From contig NZ_JAKSYH010000269.1 in the NCBI RefSeq assembly GCF_022829295.1, forward strand, positions 1-59,856: a DNA stretch of 59,856 nucleotides. The letters are read 5' to 3'. This document shows positions 7,564 to 16,483 of this stretch, in pieces; the stretch's first letter is position 1; each line of letters starts with the position of its first letter. Below the pieces are notes generated by a model. That model ran no database searches. It worked only from the letters and a program-made list of their open reading frames with translations, and was not told the origin of the DNA. The position numbers and the translations under genes were made by a program. The DNA is from Methylobacterium sp. J-088. Lineage in GTDB: Bacteria; Pseudomonadota; Alphaproteobacteria; Rhizobiales; Beijerinckiaceae.

Positions 7564-8096
7564 GAGGGGCTGGGGCCACTGATGGCGGTGGTAGACACGT
7601 GCGGCCAGGACCAGGGCACCGTAGTGCCGGAGGGGCGGCATTGGTGGGCTGGAGGGCGTGGATCACGAAGTTCGAGATGCGCACTCCGGGCGACATGACG
7701 CAGCTGGGGAAGCTGATCGTGGCGCGGACGTGAGGGCCACGCCGTGGAGCTTCGGTTGGTTCGCTTTGGGTGGTTTTCAGCCGATCCGCTTTCAGGCGGC
7801 AATGCATGAATGCGGACGTCGTCGCGACACGCGCTCGCAACCCTTGCAGAAATTCGGAGGATCCACTTCCCGGGATCTCGTTGGGTGAAGACTCCAAGAA
7901 TTCAGCGCGCTGACCTGAATCCGTACAAACCATACAAAATTCCAAAAACCCGAATTTTGGCGAATGCTGCAGGTTGGCCCTCGCAATTACCACCGGGTTG
8001 GCATCTGGATTGATACACCCAGGAATTGAGAGCACAGTGCCAGCGACCACGCAGAAGTCGTCTGCGCGTTGGGAAGCCGCGCAGCCTGGAGTGCCC
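7564..8096. other. Intergenic, 533 bases; degenerate repeat inside
   Basis: No gene is supported. On the minus strand, 7733-7835 contains ACGACGTCCGC followed by GCCGCC, AAAGCGGATCGGCT and CCACCC. This resembles 47731-47865 on the plus strand, so it may be a degenerate dispersed repeat. An AT-rich patch follows at 7915-7965 and could hold a promoter for the next gene. Confidence 0.35.
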
Positions 8097-8420
8097 ATGA
8101 TGGACCGCCCCCGCGCAGATCGGTGCCTTGAGATTGCCCGTGAGTTGCGTGCGGCGGCCGAGGAGACGCGGCGGACGCTCCAGGTTTCGCGCGATCTCGT
8201 GCGGCGCTCCCGCGAGCAAGCCGCCACCGGGCCGTCGACATCTGGCGACGACCCCGGCCCCTCGGAACAACTGGTGACGTCTCTCATCGAGGCTTACGAA
8301 GCCGCGGAAAATGAGCACGACCCCCAGACCCGCCTGCTGCTCGGCCACGTGCTCCATCATGTCGGGCGTCGCGTCGCCGAAATGATCGGACCGCGCGCGG
8401 GCGGGATCGCGGTGCATTGA
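8097..8420 (+). CDS. Small helical hypothetical protein
   Basis: 107 residues, mainly long helices (IARELRAAAEETRRTLQVSRDLVRRSREQ, written here as one predicted helix spanning residues 10-38), then a Pro/Ser-rich linker and a second helix (EAYEAAENEHD). ATG 8097 has a CTGGAG site five to six bases upstream and an adjacent second ATG at 8100. Probably a small soluble coiled-coil protein. It lies 33 bases before the next small gene on the same strand. Function unknown. Confidence 0.55.
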   Translation: MMDRPRADRCLEIARELRAAAEETRRTLQVSRDLVRRSREQAATGPSTSGDDPGPSEQLVTSLIEAYEAAENEHDPQTRLLLGHVLHHVGRRVAEMIGPRAGGIAVH

Positions 8421-8453
8421 GCGCCGCGGCGCAGGGATTGGCGGAGAGCTACG

Positions 8454-8705
8454 ATGAACGTTGACGATCCGCCGGACGACGACCCCGGTGCGCTGGTGCG
8501 CATCGCCTGGACGCTGGGCGTCCCGGTCGCGACCTTCCTGACGACCTACCCCACCGGGAAATCGGACCTTGAAACCGCCGTAGGGGCTCTGGATCATCCC
8601 GCCGAAGTGGTAGCGCTGCTGCGCCTATTTGTACGGCTGAAGAGCCCCGAGGCCCGGGCCCGCTGCCTCGCCTACGTCGTGCAGGAGGCCACGCACGACG
8701 GCTGA
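8454..8705 (+). CDS. Small hypothetical protein
   Basis: 83 residues with a clear GGAGAG ribosome site seven bases before ATG 8454. An acidic start (DDPPDDDPG) is followed by two helices. The segment ALVRIAWTLGVPVATFL resembles part of a helix-turn-helix or the C-terminal end of XRE-like regulators, but it is too short to be a full HTH. It sits 34 bases before the CheB-CheR hybrid gene and could be co-transcribed with it. Function unknown. Confidence 0.55.
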   Translation: MNVDDPPDDDPGALVRIAWTLGVPVATFLTTYPTGKSDLETAVGALDHPAEVVALLRLFVRLKSPEARARCLAYVVQEATHDG

Positions 8706-8739
8706 TCCGCGCGGCCGTCCTCGACAAGGCCAAGAACGC

Positions 8740-11310
8740 ATGATGCTGGAACCCGACGAACGGCGCGGCATCGATCCGAAGGCTCAGAACGCGGTGATGG
8801 ACCAGGACCACTTTCCGATCATCGGCATCGGCGCGTCCGCGGGCGGCATCGAGGCAATGCGGAGCTTCTTCCGGGGGGTCCCGGAGACACTCAGGGCCGC
8901 CTTCGTCGTCATCACGCATCTCAGCCGGGAGCACAAAAGTATGCTCCCGGACGTGCTGGCGCGGTTCACGCCGCTTGAGGTCGAGGCCGCCGCCGACGGC
9001 GTGCCGGTCCTTCCGGGCCGCGTCTACGTCATGCCGTCCGGTTTCGTCATGGGCATCGCGGGCGGGCGGCTGACGTTGACGCCGCTCGAGCCAATGCGCC
9101 GCGAGACCAAGCCGATCGACGTCTTCCTGACCGCCTTGGCTCTCGACCAGGGCGAGCGTGCGGTCGGCGTGATCCTGTCCGGCGGCGACGGAGACGGCGC
9201 CATCGGCGTCAAGGCGATCAAGGAGCACGGCGGCCTGACCCTGGCCCAGACCGCGGATGGCGACGGCCCCGAGACCGCCGATATGCCGCTCAGCTCGCTG
9301 CGGACCGGCTTCGTCGATTTCGGCGAGATGGCCGAACGGATGGGCGACCGGATCGCCGCGCACATCGCCGCGACCGGCGTCGGCGCATCGGCTGGTCAGG
9401 CCGATGCGGTCGCGCGGGAGCTCGACGCCGAACTGCTCACCGAGATCTTCGCCATCCTCCGCCGTCAGGTCGGCCACGACTTCTCGGGCTACAAGCCCAG
9501 CACCTTCGTTCGGCGGCTGCAGCGGCGCATCAGCATCGTCGGCGCGACCGGCCCGAGCGGTTACCTCAAGCTGCTGCGTGCCGACCCAGCCGAGGTCGGG
9601 GTGCTGTTCCGGGACCTGCTGATCGGCGTGACGAACTTCTTCCGCGACCCCGCCGCCTTCGAGGCGCTGGCTACGCAGGTCATCCCGAGGCTGCTTGAGG
9701 CGCGCGCGGCGACCGATGTCGTGCGGATCTGGGTGCCTGCCTGCTCGACCGGCGAGGAGGTCTACTCCGTGGCCATCCTCCTGCGCGAGCATATGCTCAC
9801 CCTGGCGGATCCGCCGCGCGTGCAGATCTTCGCCACCGACATCGACGAACGCGCACTCACGGTCGCCCGGACCGGCCTCTACCCGAGAGCCTACCTGTCC
9901 GCTGTCTCGCCCGAGCGGATCGCCCGGCATTTCGTCGTCGTGGGCGACAGCGCCGTGGTCGCGAAGGCCGTGCGCGACCTATGCACCTTCGCCCCGCACA
10001 GCGTGCTGCGCGATCCGCCATTCTCGCGCCTCGATCTCGTCTCCTGCCGCAACCTGCTGATCTACCTCGGCGTCGAAGCCCAGCAGCAGCTGATGCCGGT
10101 GCTGCACTACGCCCTCCGCCCGCGCGGCTTCCTGTTCATCGGTATGGCCGAGAACGTGACGCGGTTCGAGGACCTGTTCGAGACGATCGACAAGCGGCAC
10201 CGTATCTTCCAGGCCCGCGACGCGATCCCCCCGGCCCGGCTGCCGCCGATGTCCGGGCCGGACACGGCGATCTTCGCCAGCACCGGCCAGCCTTACCGAC
10301 GTAACGTGACGACGCACACGGCCCTGCGGCACGCGGTCGAGACGCAGATGCTGTCCGAGTACACGCCGCCCCACGCGGTCGTGACGCGGACGGGTGAGGC
10401 CGTGCACTACTCGTCGCGGATCGGCGATCATCTGGAGGTCGTGCCCGGCCAGCCGACCCGGGAGTTGGCCGCGATGGCGCGTAAAGGTCTTCGGCTGGAT
10501 CTCAGGACGGCCCTGCGCGAGGCGATCGAGGGCAACACCTTGGTCGTGCGCGACGGCATCGGCGTCGAGCTTCCGGACGGCCGTCTCCAGTCGATCTCCC
10601 TGGTGGTCAAGCCGCTAAACACGCCCGGCGCGATCGAGCCGCTGTTCCTGGTCGTGTTCAACGAGGCCGCCGCGCCCGCCGAGAACGAACGCCAGCAGGC
10701 CCTGGAGGCGACCGAGCGGGACACGGCGCTCCAGGGCCTGGAGCGCGAATTGAGCGTGACACGCGAGCGGCTCCAGGCCGTGATCGAGGAATACGAGACC
10801 TCCCTGGAGGAGCTCAAATCCTCGAACGAGGAGCTGTACTCCGTCAACGAGGAGATGCAGGCCGCCAACGAGGAGCTTGAGGCTTCGAAGGAGGAGACGC
10901 AATCGCTGAACGAGGAGCTTCAGACGGTGAATTCCGAGCTCACGTCCAAGATCGAGGCCATCGATCAGTTGAGCGACGACCAAGCCGCGCTGTTCGAGGG
11001 CATGAACGTCGCCAGCGTACTCCTGACGCCGGATCTTCACATCCGCATGTTCACCAGAGCGGCGGCGCAGGTCTTCGGCTTGCAGCCGGGCGACGTCGGC
11101 CGGTCCCTGCGCAACTTCTCGGCGCCGATCCCCCTGGCGTGGCTGCAGGACGAGATCCCGACGGTGTTGGCGGCGAACCAGCCCTCCGAGCGGACGGTCG
11201 AGGGGGCGGACGGCGCCCGCTACCGCGTCCGCTTGACGGTCTCGTCCCGCAACGGCAGCCGGATGCCCGGGATCGTCGCCAACTTCACGAACCTGTTAGA
11301 ACAGGAGTAA
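8740..11310 (+). CDS. CheB-CheR-PAS hybrid chemotaxis-type protein
   Basis: 856 residues. Domain order: CheB methylesterase (about 25-215; GASAGG with Ser33, His60 in ITHLSREHK, Asp152 in the GGDGDG motif), CheR methyltransferase (about 230-495; FFRDP, SAM site PACSTGEE near 334-340), a low-similarity linker, a long coiled coil (about 655-735, many NEEL repeats), and a C-terminal PAS domain (about 745-850). Such CheB/CheR/PAS proteins normally continue into a histidine kinase; this one stops after PAS. It would add and remove methyl groups on an unidentified receptor. No receptor, CheA or CheW is in the window, so it is an orphan. Start ATG 8740 (or 8743). Confidence 0.92.
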   Translation: MMLEPDERRGIDPKAQNAVMDQDHFPIIGIGASAGGIEAMRSFFRGVPETLRAAFVVITHLSREHKSMLPDVLARFTPLEVEAAADGVPVLPGRVYVMPSGFVMGIAGGRLTLTPLEPMRRETKPIDVFLTALALDQGERAVGVILSGGDGDGAIGVKAIKEHGGLTLAQTADGDGPETADMPLSSLRTGFVDFGEMAERMGDRIAAHIAATGVGASAGQADAVARELDAELLTEIFAILRRQVGHDFSGYKPSTFVRRLQRRISIVGATGPSGYLKLLRADPAEVGVLFRDLLIGVTNFFRDPAAFEALATQVIPRLLEARAATDVVRIWVPACSTGEEVYSVAILLREHMLTLADPPRVQIFATDIDERALTVARTGLYPRAYLSAVSPERIARHFVVVGDSAVVAKAVRDLCTFAPHSVLRDPPFSRLDLVSCRNLLIYLGVEAQQQLMPVLHYALRPRGFLFIGMAENVTRFEDLFETIDKRHRIFQARDAIPPARLPPMSGPDTAIFASTGQPYRRNVTTHTALRHAVETQMLSEYTPPHAVVTRTGEAVHYSSRIGDHLEVVPGQPTRELAAMARKGLRLDLRTALREAIEGNTLVVRDGIGVELPDGRLQSISLVVKPLNTPGAIEPLFLVVFNEAAAPAENERQQALEATERDTALQGLERELSVTRERLQAVIEEYETSLEELKSSNEELYSVNEEMQAANEELEASKEETQSLNEELQTVNSELTSKIEAIDQLSDDQAALFEGMNVASVLLTPDLHIRMFTRAAAQVFGLQPGDVGRSLRNFSAPIPLAWLQDEIPTVLAANQPSERTVEGADGARYRVRLTVSSRNGSRMPGIVANFTNLLEQE

Positions 11311-11828
11311 CCCATGGGTCTGTACGCCGCGCCTGGGACTTCTGCGAGCCGGTGTGAAGCAGACACTGTCGGCTGCGCAAGCGCGGCTGGAGCCGCCACA
11401 GCTTTGCAAAGCCCTCCCGGCTCTGCTTTCAGGCGAATGGATCGTATCGTCGACCTAAGCTGAATGTCGGACGTCAGATTTCCGGCAGCAGGCCAAGAAC
11501 CGGTCGCTACCCCAAGCCCGAGTTGCCGGACGGCCAACGAATGGCCGCTTTCGGGAGGGGCCGATGGCTTTCGGCACGGCTGAGTTGAGTCGGAAGCAGC
11601 CCTTTTGAACCAGTGTCTTACGCCGTAGCAGTTAAAGGTCAGCGTCGCATTCCCTTCATTACGACATAACTTACCGCAGGCAAATATCGCTGCCTCGGGA
11701 ACGCTGGTAGTCCAGGGACACAACAAAGCGATGCGTTTGCATCGGGGCCATAAAACGCCGCATTTTCTATCCGCATCAATTCCGGCCGTTGGCAAAATTG
11801 TTGTGAAATCTTAACGGTCACGGCCAAA
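11311..11828. other. Intergenic, 518 bases, no gene seen
   Basis: No coding region is supported. It contains GGCCGCTTTCGGG-type sequence near 11540, which resembles the degenerate repeats noted elsewhere. The right end abuts the tRNA-Pro fragment. Confidence 0.4.
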
Positions 11829-11873
11829 CTGGGGGACAGGGGGTCGTCGGTTCGAGCCCGGCCACGCCGACCA
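11829..11873 (+). tRNA. 3' fragment of tRNA-Pro(GGG): likely attachment-site scar
   Basis: Forty-five bases read like the 3' half of a tRNA-Pro: an anticodon-loop start CTGGGGG (anticodon GGG), stem 3' strand ACAGG, a variable region GGGTC, then the T-arm GTCGG-TTCGAGC-CCGGC with the TTCRANY loop. The acceptor strand CACGCCG, discriminator A and encoded CCA follow, then TTTTC. The 5' half is missing: upstream bases cannot form the anticodon or acceptor stems. A break at the anticodon loop is typical of integrase crossover within a tRNA gene, so this marks the end of an integrated element. It is not a functional tRNA. The isotype comes from pattern matching by eye. Confidence 0.6.
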
Positions 11874-12068
11874 TTTTCTTGCTGCTGTTTCGAAGGCAGC
11901 GCATCACTCCGCTGACAATCTGTCTCGATCACCGCGGAAGCGGGGTTCCGTCAGCCACTCGGGTGCAGCAGCCGAGCGCCACGTCGCGGCCAATCAACTT
12001 TAAAATCCTGCGCACAAGCGGCTTCTAAGAGCCAAAATCGGTGAGCCGGAGCCGTCCCGGCGGCGCGG

Positions 12069-12242
12069 CTACTCGTCCGCGAAGGCCCGGGGTTCCGCAC
12101 CGATCGCGGCAGCGGTCAGCGTGACTGCACCGGCCGCCTGTCGCAGTTCATACCGCGCGATGTCGTCCGCAAGTTTGACGAGGCAAACGAGCAGGAGCCC
12201 GAGCAACAGGCAGCGGCGGAGGGTGAACGCGGGGATCAGCAT
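12069..12242 (-). CDS. Small single-pass membrane protein
   Basis: 57 residues from ATG 12242, with a GAGG site about nine bases upstream. One hydrophobic helix (CLLLGLLLVCLVKL, about residues 11-24) follows a short basic N-terminus, then a helical tail rich in Ala ending AFADE. It may be an inner-membrane small protein. It lies 165 bases downstream of the esterase gene in the same direction and could share its transcript. Function unknown. Confidence 0.4.
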   Translation of the reverse strand: MLIPAFTLRRCLLLGLLLVCLVKLADDIARYELRQAAGAVTLTAAAIGAEPRAFADE

Positions 12243-12406
12243 GGCGGGCGCCTCGAGGAGACGCCAGCACCGTACCTTGGCAGGTGCGCGAGGGCTGCCA
12301 CGGCGAAAGCACAGCTGCACAGAATGAGAACGGCCAAGCTGTGGCAAACGTTCGTCACGCTAAAGGCTGGGTGAGCGCAACCAAGCGAATACGATCTGAA
12401 GATGCG

Positions 12407-13231
12407 TCATGGTGCGGTATGCGCTCCCGCGGCGAACCGCGCGACGTCGTCCGCGGTCGGGGCCTGGACGCTGAACGGGAAGCTCAACGACCGGACGATC
12501 TGACCGTGCCCGAGACCGGGGTAGATGTGCGTCTGCGGAGGCTCATCACCGGCCTGCAACCGGTTCGCGAGCGCGACGGTCCCAGTCGGCCGCACGTCCT
12601 GATCCTCCGCGCCGCTCAGCAGCAGCAGCGCCGGGTGCCGGCCGACGGCGTGGTTGATCGGCTGCATCGCGGGGTCGGCCCCGGCAAAGACCTGCTTGTC
12701 CAGGGGATCGGTCAGCGCCGAGGTCGCGTAGGGTCCGGCCAAACCGACGATCCCGGCGAGGTCCTCGGGACTGGACCCGGCCCGCTCCAGCCACGTCGCA
12801 TCGAGACCCAGCATGGCCGCCGCCCACGCGCCGGAGGAATGGCCCGCCACCACGACGCGGCGGGGATCGCCGCCGAATTCGGAAGCGTGGCCGATCGCCC
12901 AGGCAACCGCGGCGGCGTTGTCGGCCAGGATGTCCGACAAGCTGGCGGCCGGGAAATGGCGGTATTCCGGGATGACCACGACGAAGCCTCGTCGTGCGAA
13001 AGCCGCGCCGACATAGGCGACGTCCGCCTTCGAGCCGCTGCGCCACCCGCCACCGTAGAGGAACACCAGCACCGGGCTCGGCACCGAGCTGTTCGGCCGG
13101 TAGATGTCGGCCTGATGCTCGCTTCCGGCCGCATAGGCACGGTTCGTGTCGACGTGAACCTCGACCGGGGCCAGCAGGTTCAGGACTACCAGGGTCGCGC
13201 CGACGAGCTTGTCGAAGAGCGTGGCGAGCAT
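12407..13231 (-). CDS. Alpha/beta-hydrolase esterase, carboxylesterase/HSL-like
   Basis: About 274 residues. The oxyanion motif is YGGGW (HGGGW type) and is followed by GHSSG with nucleophile Ser about 132. A late Asp lies in GAEDQD (about 210) and His in GLGHGQ (about 242), completing a Ser-Asp-His triad. The N-terminal 25 residues are hydrophobic (FDKLVGATLVVLNLLA), suggesting an export signal or anchor. ATG 13231 is preferred. A GTG at 13336 would add 35 residues of Arg/Pro-rich sequence before the hydrophobic segment. Function: hydrolysis of a small ester or of an acyl group on a glycan. It follows the exopolysaccharide-linked operon by about 185 bases; operon membership is not certain. 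Confidence 0.75.
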   Translation of the reverse strand: MLATLFDKLVGATLVVLNLLAPVEVHVDTNRAYAAGSEHQADIYRPNSSVPSPVLVFLYGGGWRSGSKADVAYVGAAFARRGFVVVIPEYRHFPAASLSDILADNAAAVAWAIGHASEFGGDPRRVVVAGHSSGAWAAAMLGLDATWLERAGSSPEDLAGIVGLAGPYATSALTDPLDKQVFAGADPAMQPINHAVGRHPALLLLSGAEDQDVRPTGTVALANRLQAGDEPPQTHIYPGLGHGQIVRSLSFPFSVQAPTADDVARFAAGAHTAP

Positions 13232-13415
13232 CGGTCGATCCGTTGCGAGGGTGGCCACGACACGTGCGGGACCGCGCGGGCGGCAAGAAACCGGGCTCAC
13301 ATCCGTCGGCCGGCCTGAGCCTTCCGCCCCGGACACCGATCCCCGTCAGTGATCCCGCTTCCCGATCCGTGCCATCTAGGACGGCGGCGCGGATAAATCT
13401 GTCCGTAGGGAGAGC

Positions 13416-14699
13416 CTACGTGATTTCCAGCACGCCGAGCCGGTCGGTCACCTGGACCATCATACGCCGCTCGGCGGAAAGCACGCTCACGCTGACGGAG
13501 CCGTCATCCGCGAAGCGATGCAGACGTACGCTTCGAGGTTGCTGCGCGAGGAGGAGATCCACCGCTTTCGGCGTCGCATCGGGGCGGGCGGCGAGGCTGC
13601 GCCGGTCCCAAGCGTCGATGCCTTGCCAGAGCGGCACCAGCAGGGCCCCGTCCCGCCGGACGAAGCGTGCCGAGACCAGATTCGGCATCGCGCCGGCTTG
13701 AGTGATGGCGACGTCGCCCGAATAAGGCGCGCCCGCAGTGCCGTGGCCGCCGAACAGCCGGATGAGGTTGCGCACGGCCGTGAAGGCAGGCGTCGGCTGT
13801 CCGTCATAGGCCAGGAGGCCGAAGCGGCTCTCGGGATCGCCATCGCCGTGATCGAAGCTGGCGATCAACTCGTACAGGTAGGTCCGCCGCACCCCCTGCA
13901 GGTAGCTCCACAGGAGCAGGCGGGGGAGATAGCGCGCCCGGATGCCCTCGGAGACCGGCAGGTGGGCGCTGCGGGTTGCGAGCGCCGTGTGGTAGCCGTT
14001 CTCGGTGGCGATCATCGGCGCCGAGCCGAACACCGGCCGGGCCGCCGCGACGAAGCGGGCGAGGCTGCCGCCGCCGCCGGTCTCCGGGTGCTCGGCGCCC
14101 GGATAGGCGTGGATGTTGCCGAGATCGACCAGCGCGGCGAGGTTCTGCGCCGCCGCGACGTTGCCCTGGATGTAGCTCGGTCCGGCGACCTGGACGGCGG
14201 GGTCGCGCGCGTCCGTCCGCACCGCCCGGAACAGGGCCGCCTGATGGTCGGCCGAGAGACCGGGAAGGTCGCGCCGGCCGGCGATCGGCGGCTCGTTGCC
14301 GCCCTCCGCGATGATGAGCCCGCCGCCGGCCCAGTGGGCGATGGCGGCGAACTTGTCCGGGGGCACGCGGGGGCCCGGCGTCAGACCGTCGTAGAAGACG
14401 AGGCTGAAGCGGTAGCCGCGGCCGGCGAGGGCGGCGATGCGGGCGAACTGGCCGGCCGGCTCACCGCCGGTGAGGACGATATCGTCGCGCAGGTGCCGGA
14501 CGCCGAGGGTATCGAGGGCGGCTGCGCAGGCCTCGAAACGCGCCACATAGGGCGTGCCCCCATGGCCGAGATGGACGTTCACGCCGATCGAATCGATCAG
14601 ATCCTCACAACGATGCGGCGGCGCGGCCGCCTCGGCACGGCCGGCCACGAGGGCGCCCGCAGCGAGCGCCAGGGCTGACCGGCGCGTGAGGTCGCTCAT
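13416..14699 (-). CDS. Tat-exported clan GH-A glycoside hydrolase (GH39/PslG-like)
   Basis: 427 residues. The N-terminus (LTRRSALALAAGALVAGRAEA) is a twin-arginine-style signal. The body is a TIM-barrel glycosidase: GGNEPP has the clan GH-A acid/base Asn-Glu pair (Glu about 136) and IATENGYH has the nucleophile Glu (about 233). Self-produced clan GH-A hydrolases such as PslG lie in exopolysaccharide clusters and trim the polymer in the periplasm, which fits here. ATG 14699 overlaps the upstream stop (ATGA), so it is the last gene of the coupled operon. The substrate is unknown. Confidence 0.75.
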   Translation of the reverse strand: MSDLTRRSALALAAGALVAGRAEAAAPPHRCEDLIDSIGVNVHLGHGGTPYVARFEACAAALDTLGVRHLRDDIVLTGGEPAGQFARIAALAGRGYRFSLVFYDGLTPGPRVPPDKFAAIAHWAGGGLIIAEGGNEPPIAGRRDLPGLSADHQAALFRAVRTDARDPAVQVAGPSYIQGNVAAAQNLAALVDLGNIHAYPGAEHPETGGGGSLARFVAAARPVFGSAPMIATENGYHTALATRSAHLPVSEGIRARYLPRLLLWSYLQGVRRTYLYELIASFDHGDGDPESRFGLLAYDGQPTPAFTAVRNLIRLFGGHGTAGAPYSGDVAITQAGAMPNLVSARFVRRDGALLVPLWQGIDAWDRRSLAARPDATPKAVDLLLAQQPRSVRLHRFADDGSVSVSVLSAERRMMVQVTDRLGVLEIT

Positions 14700-16483
14700 G
14701 CCCGCCCAGTCACGGTCTGGAGCCATGCGGAAACGGTCGGCGCCGGCCGCTTCGCCGTCGCCGCGGGACTGCGCCGGGTCGCGCGCACGAGGTCACGCAA
14801 AGCCTGTTCGAGGGCGGCCTGGGCCTCGGCGGAGCCGAGGTTGTGGTCCGCCCCGGGCACGATCGACACCGGCGCGCCGAGGCGCCGCGCGACCCGGTCG
14901 GGGTTGCGGCCGATGTGACGGTGCAAGGCGGCCAAGCCGGGATCGCCCGCGCTGTAGAGCAGGCGGATCTCGGCACCGCGGCGCCGGAGCGCGGTAAGGC
15001 GGCGCGCGACCGATCCCCCGGGGATCCGCGGACCGAACGCCCGGCGGATCCGCCGCAGCGCTGCGTCGACACCGCGGCGGGCCAGGACGCCACCGATCGC
15101 CCGGACCCGGATCTGGCCGCGGATCAGCCGGCGCCAGGTATCGCCCTGCTTCAGGAGCGTCGCGTAGGTCGAGGCGCTGCCGTAGGTCTGGCGGATGACG
15201 CTGTCGATGCTCTGCTCCGGATCCCAGTCGAAGCAGTAGAGATTGATCAGGAGCGCCCCGTCGATCCGCGGATCCCGGCACAGCGCGTGGAAGGCCGCAT
15301 GGGCGCCGCTGCATCCGCCGGCGAGCACGATCGGGCCGCCTCCGGCCACCTGATCGACCGCCTGGATGACGTCTGCGAAGCCGTCCGGCGCAAAGAGCGG
15401 GCGGCTTCCGTCCGGCCGTCCGACACTGTCGCCGATGCCGGCGACGTCGAACCGAAACGAGGCGATGCCATCGCGGGCGAACCTTCGGGCGAGCCGGGTG
15501 GTCTGTCGTCCCCAGCCCGAACGCACGGTCATGCCGGTCGACACGAACAGGATGGTCGGCGCACCGGGTTCCGACCTGTCCGGCGCGCAGGCGATGCCGA
15601 ACAGGCCCTGCCCGAACTGAACTGCCTCCTCGGTCCAGCCCGGGCCGGCGAGACGCGCCGCAGGCGGGGCCGTCGCGCTTGTCGCCGCCGACTCAGCCCC
15701 CTCGGTTACGAAGGCGGCGATGCGGGCGAAATCCGCTTCCGGAACCTTCGCGAAGATCGGATCGCCCACGAGATGCGCGAGGCCGGCGAAGGGCCCCGTC
15801 TCGACGGCGCAGCCGACGGCGTTCAAGCGCGCAGCCAGCGCCCCCGGATCGGTGCCGAGGATCAGCACGTGGGGCGCGGGCGGCGACGCGATCCGGGTGA
15901 GGCTCAGCCCGGAAAGCGCGGCCTGGAACGACGCCTCCATGCGGAAGCCGCCGACGGTCAGGCTGTCCGGCTCCGCGGGTGGCGCCGATCCGTCGGGCAG
16001 CCGCCCGATCGTCTGGGCCCGGAGCCGCATCTCGCGCAGGTAAGCGCGACCCGTGGCCACGGGCGCCAGGAGGACGAGACGGTCCACGGGCTCGGCTTCC
16101 GCGGCGAGCGCCGCGAAGGTCGCACCCAGGCGGAGGCCCACGAGCACGATTTCGGCGATTCCGGCCGTCTCGCGCAGATACCGGACGGCCTGCCGGATCG
16201 CGGCCACGCAGGACTCCACGCCGGCCGCGTCGGGATCGGCGGAATCGCCCTCGCCCGGATAGTCGAAACGCAGGGTCGGGCAGCCCGCCTCGGCCAGTTG
16301 CTCGGCCAGCGCCCGCCAGGGGCGATGGGCCGCCATCTGCTCGAACCCATACGCGCCGCACAGAACCACGCCGCGCCGCCCGGCCGCCGGATGGAACCAG
16401 CCGAACAGGCCTTCGAAGGTCACCGGTGCCGGATGGTGTCGAACCGGGGAGGGGGCCGACATGGGCTGGGCCTCAGGCGTCAT
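14696..16483 (-). CDS. Tandem alpha/beta-hydrolase protein, exosortase-hydrolase-like
   Basis: About 595 residues with two fused hydrolase folds. The N-domain (about 20-260) has GLRLGA (116-121) where a Ser nucleophile would be expected, and a later D. The C-domain (about 280-560) has GGCSGA (389-394), so Cys takes the nucleophile place, and a late GADHN histidine. Both patterns recall, by memory, the two hydrolases (types 1 and 2) linked to exosortase/exopolysaccharide loci. No exosortase is in the window. ATG 16483 has GGAG seven bases upstream and overlaps the GH2 stop; ATG 16462 is possible. It is coupled to both neighbours, so it probably acts on the same substrate. Confidence 0.75.
   Translation of the reverse strand: MTPEAQPMSAPSPVRHHPAPVTFEGLFGWFHPAAGRRGVVLCGAYGFEQMAAHRPWRALAEQLAEAGCPTLRFDYPGEGDSADPDAAGVESCVAAIRQAVRYLRETAGIAEIVLVGLRLGATFAALAAEAEPVDRLVLLAPVATGRAYLREMRLRAQTIGRLPDGSAPPAEPDSLTVGGFRMEASFQAALSGLSLTRIASPPAPHVLILGTDPGALAARLNAVGCAVETGPFAGLAHLVGDPIFAKVPEADFARIAAFVTEGAESAATSATAPPAARLAGPGWTEEAVQFGQGLFGIACAPDRSEPGAPTILFVSTGMTVRSGWGRQTTRLARRFARDGIASFRFDVAGIGDSVGRPDGSRPLFAPDGFADVIQAVDQVAGGGPIVLAGGCSGAHAAFHALCRDPRIDGALLINLYCFDWDPEQSIDSVIRQTYGSASTYATLLKQGDTWRRLIRGQIRVRAIGGVLARRGVDAALRRIRRAFGPRIPGGSVARRLTALRRRGAEIRLLYSAGDPGLAALHRHIGRNPDRVARRLGAPVSIVPGADHNLGSAEAQAALEQALRDLVRATRRSPAATAKRPAPTVSAWLQTVTGRA

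Noticed and set aside
8449..9930. Long minus-strand frame antisense to the CheB-CheR gene
   Set aside because: Composition of a shadow frame. CheB/CheR motifs on the plus strand are decisive.
11639..11932. Minus-strand frame overlapping the tRNA fragment
   Set aside because: Its GRARTDDP-type stretch is the familiar product of translating tRNA sequence, not a protein.
13231..13336. Extending the esterase N-terminus to GTG 13336
   Set aside because: The extra 35 residues are Arg/Pro-rich and precede the hydrophobic signal-like segment.
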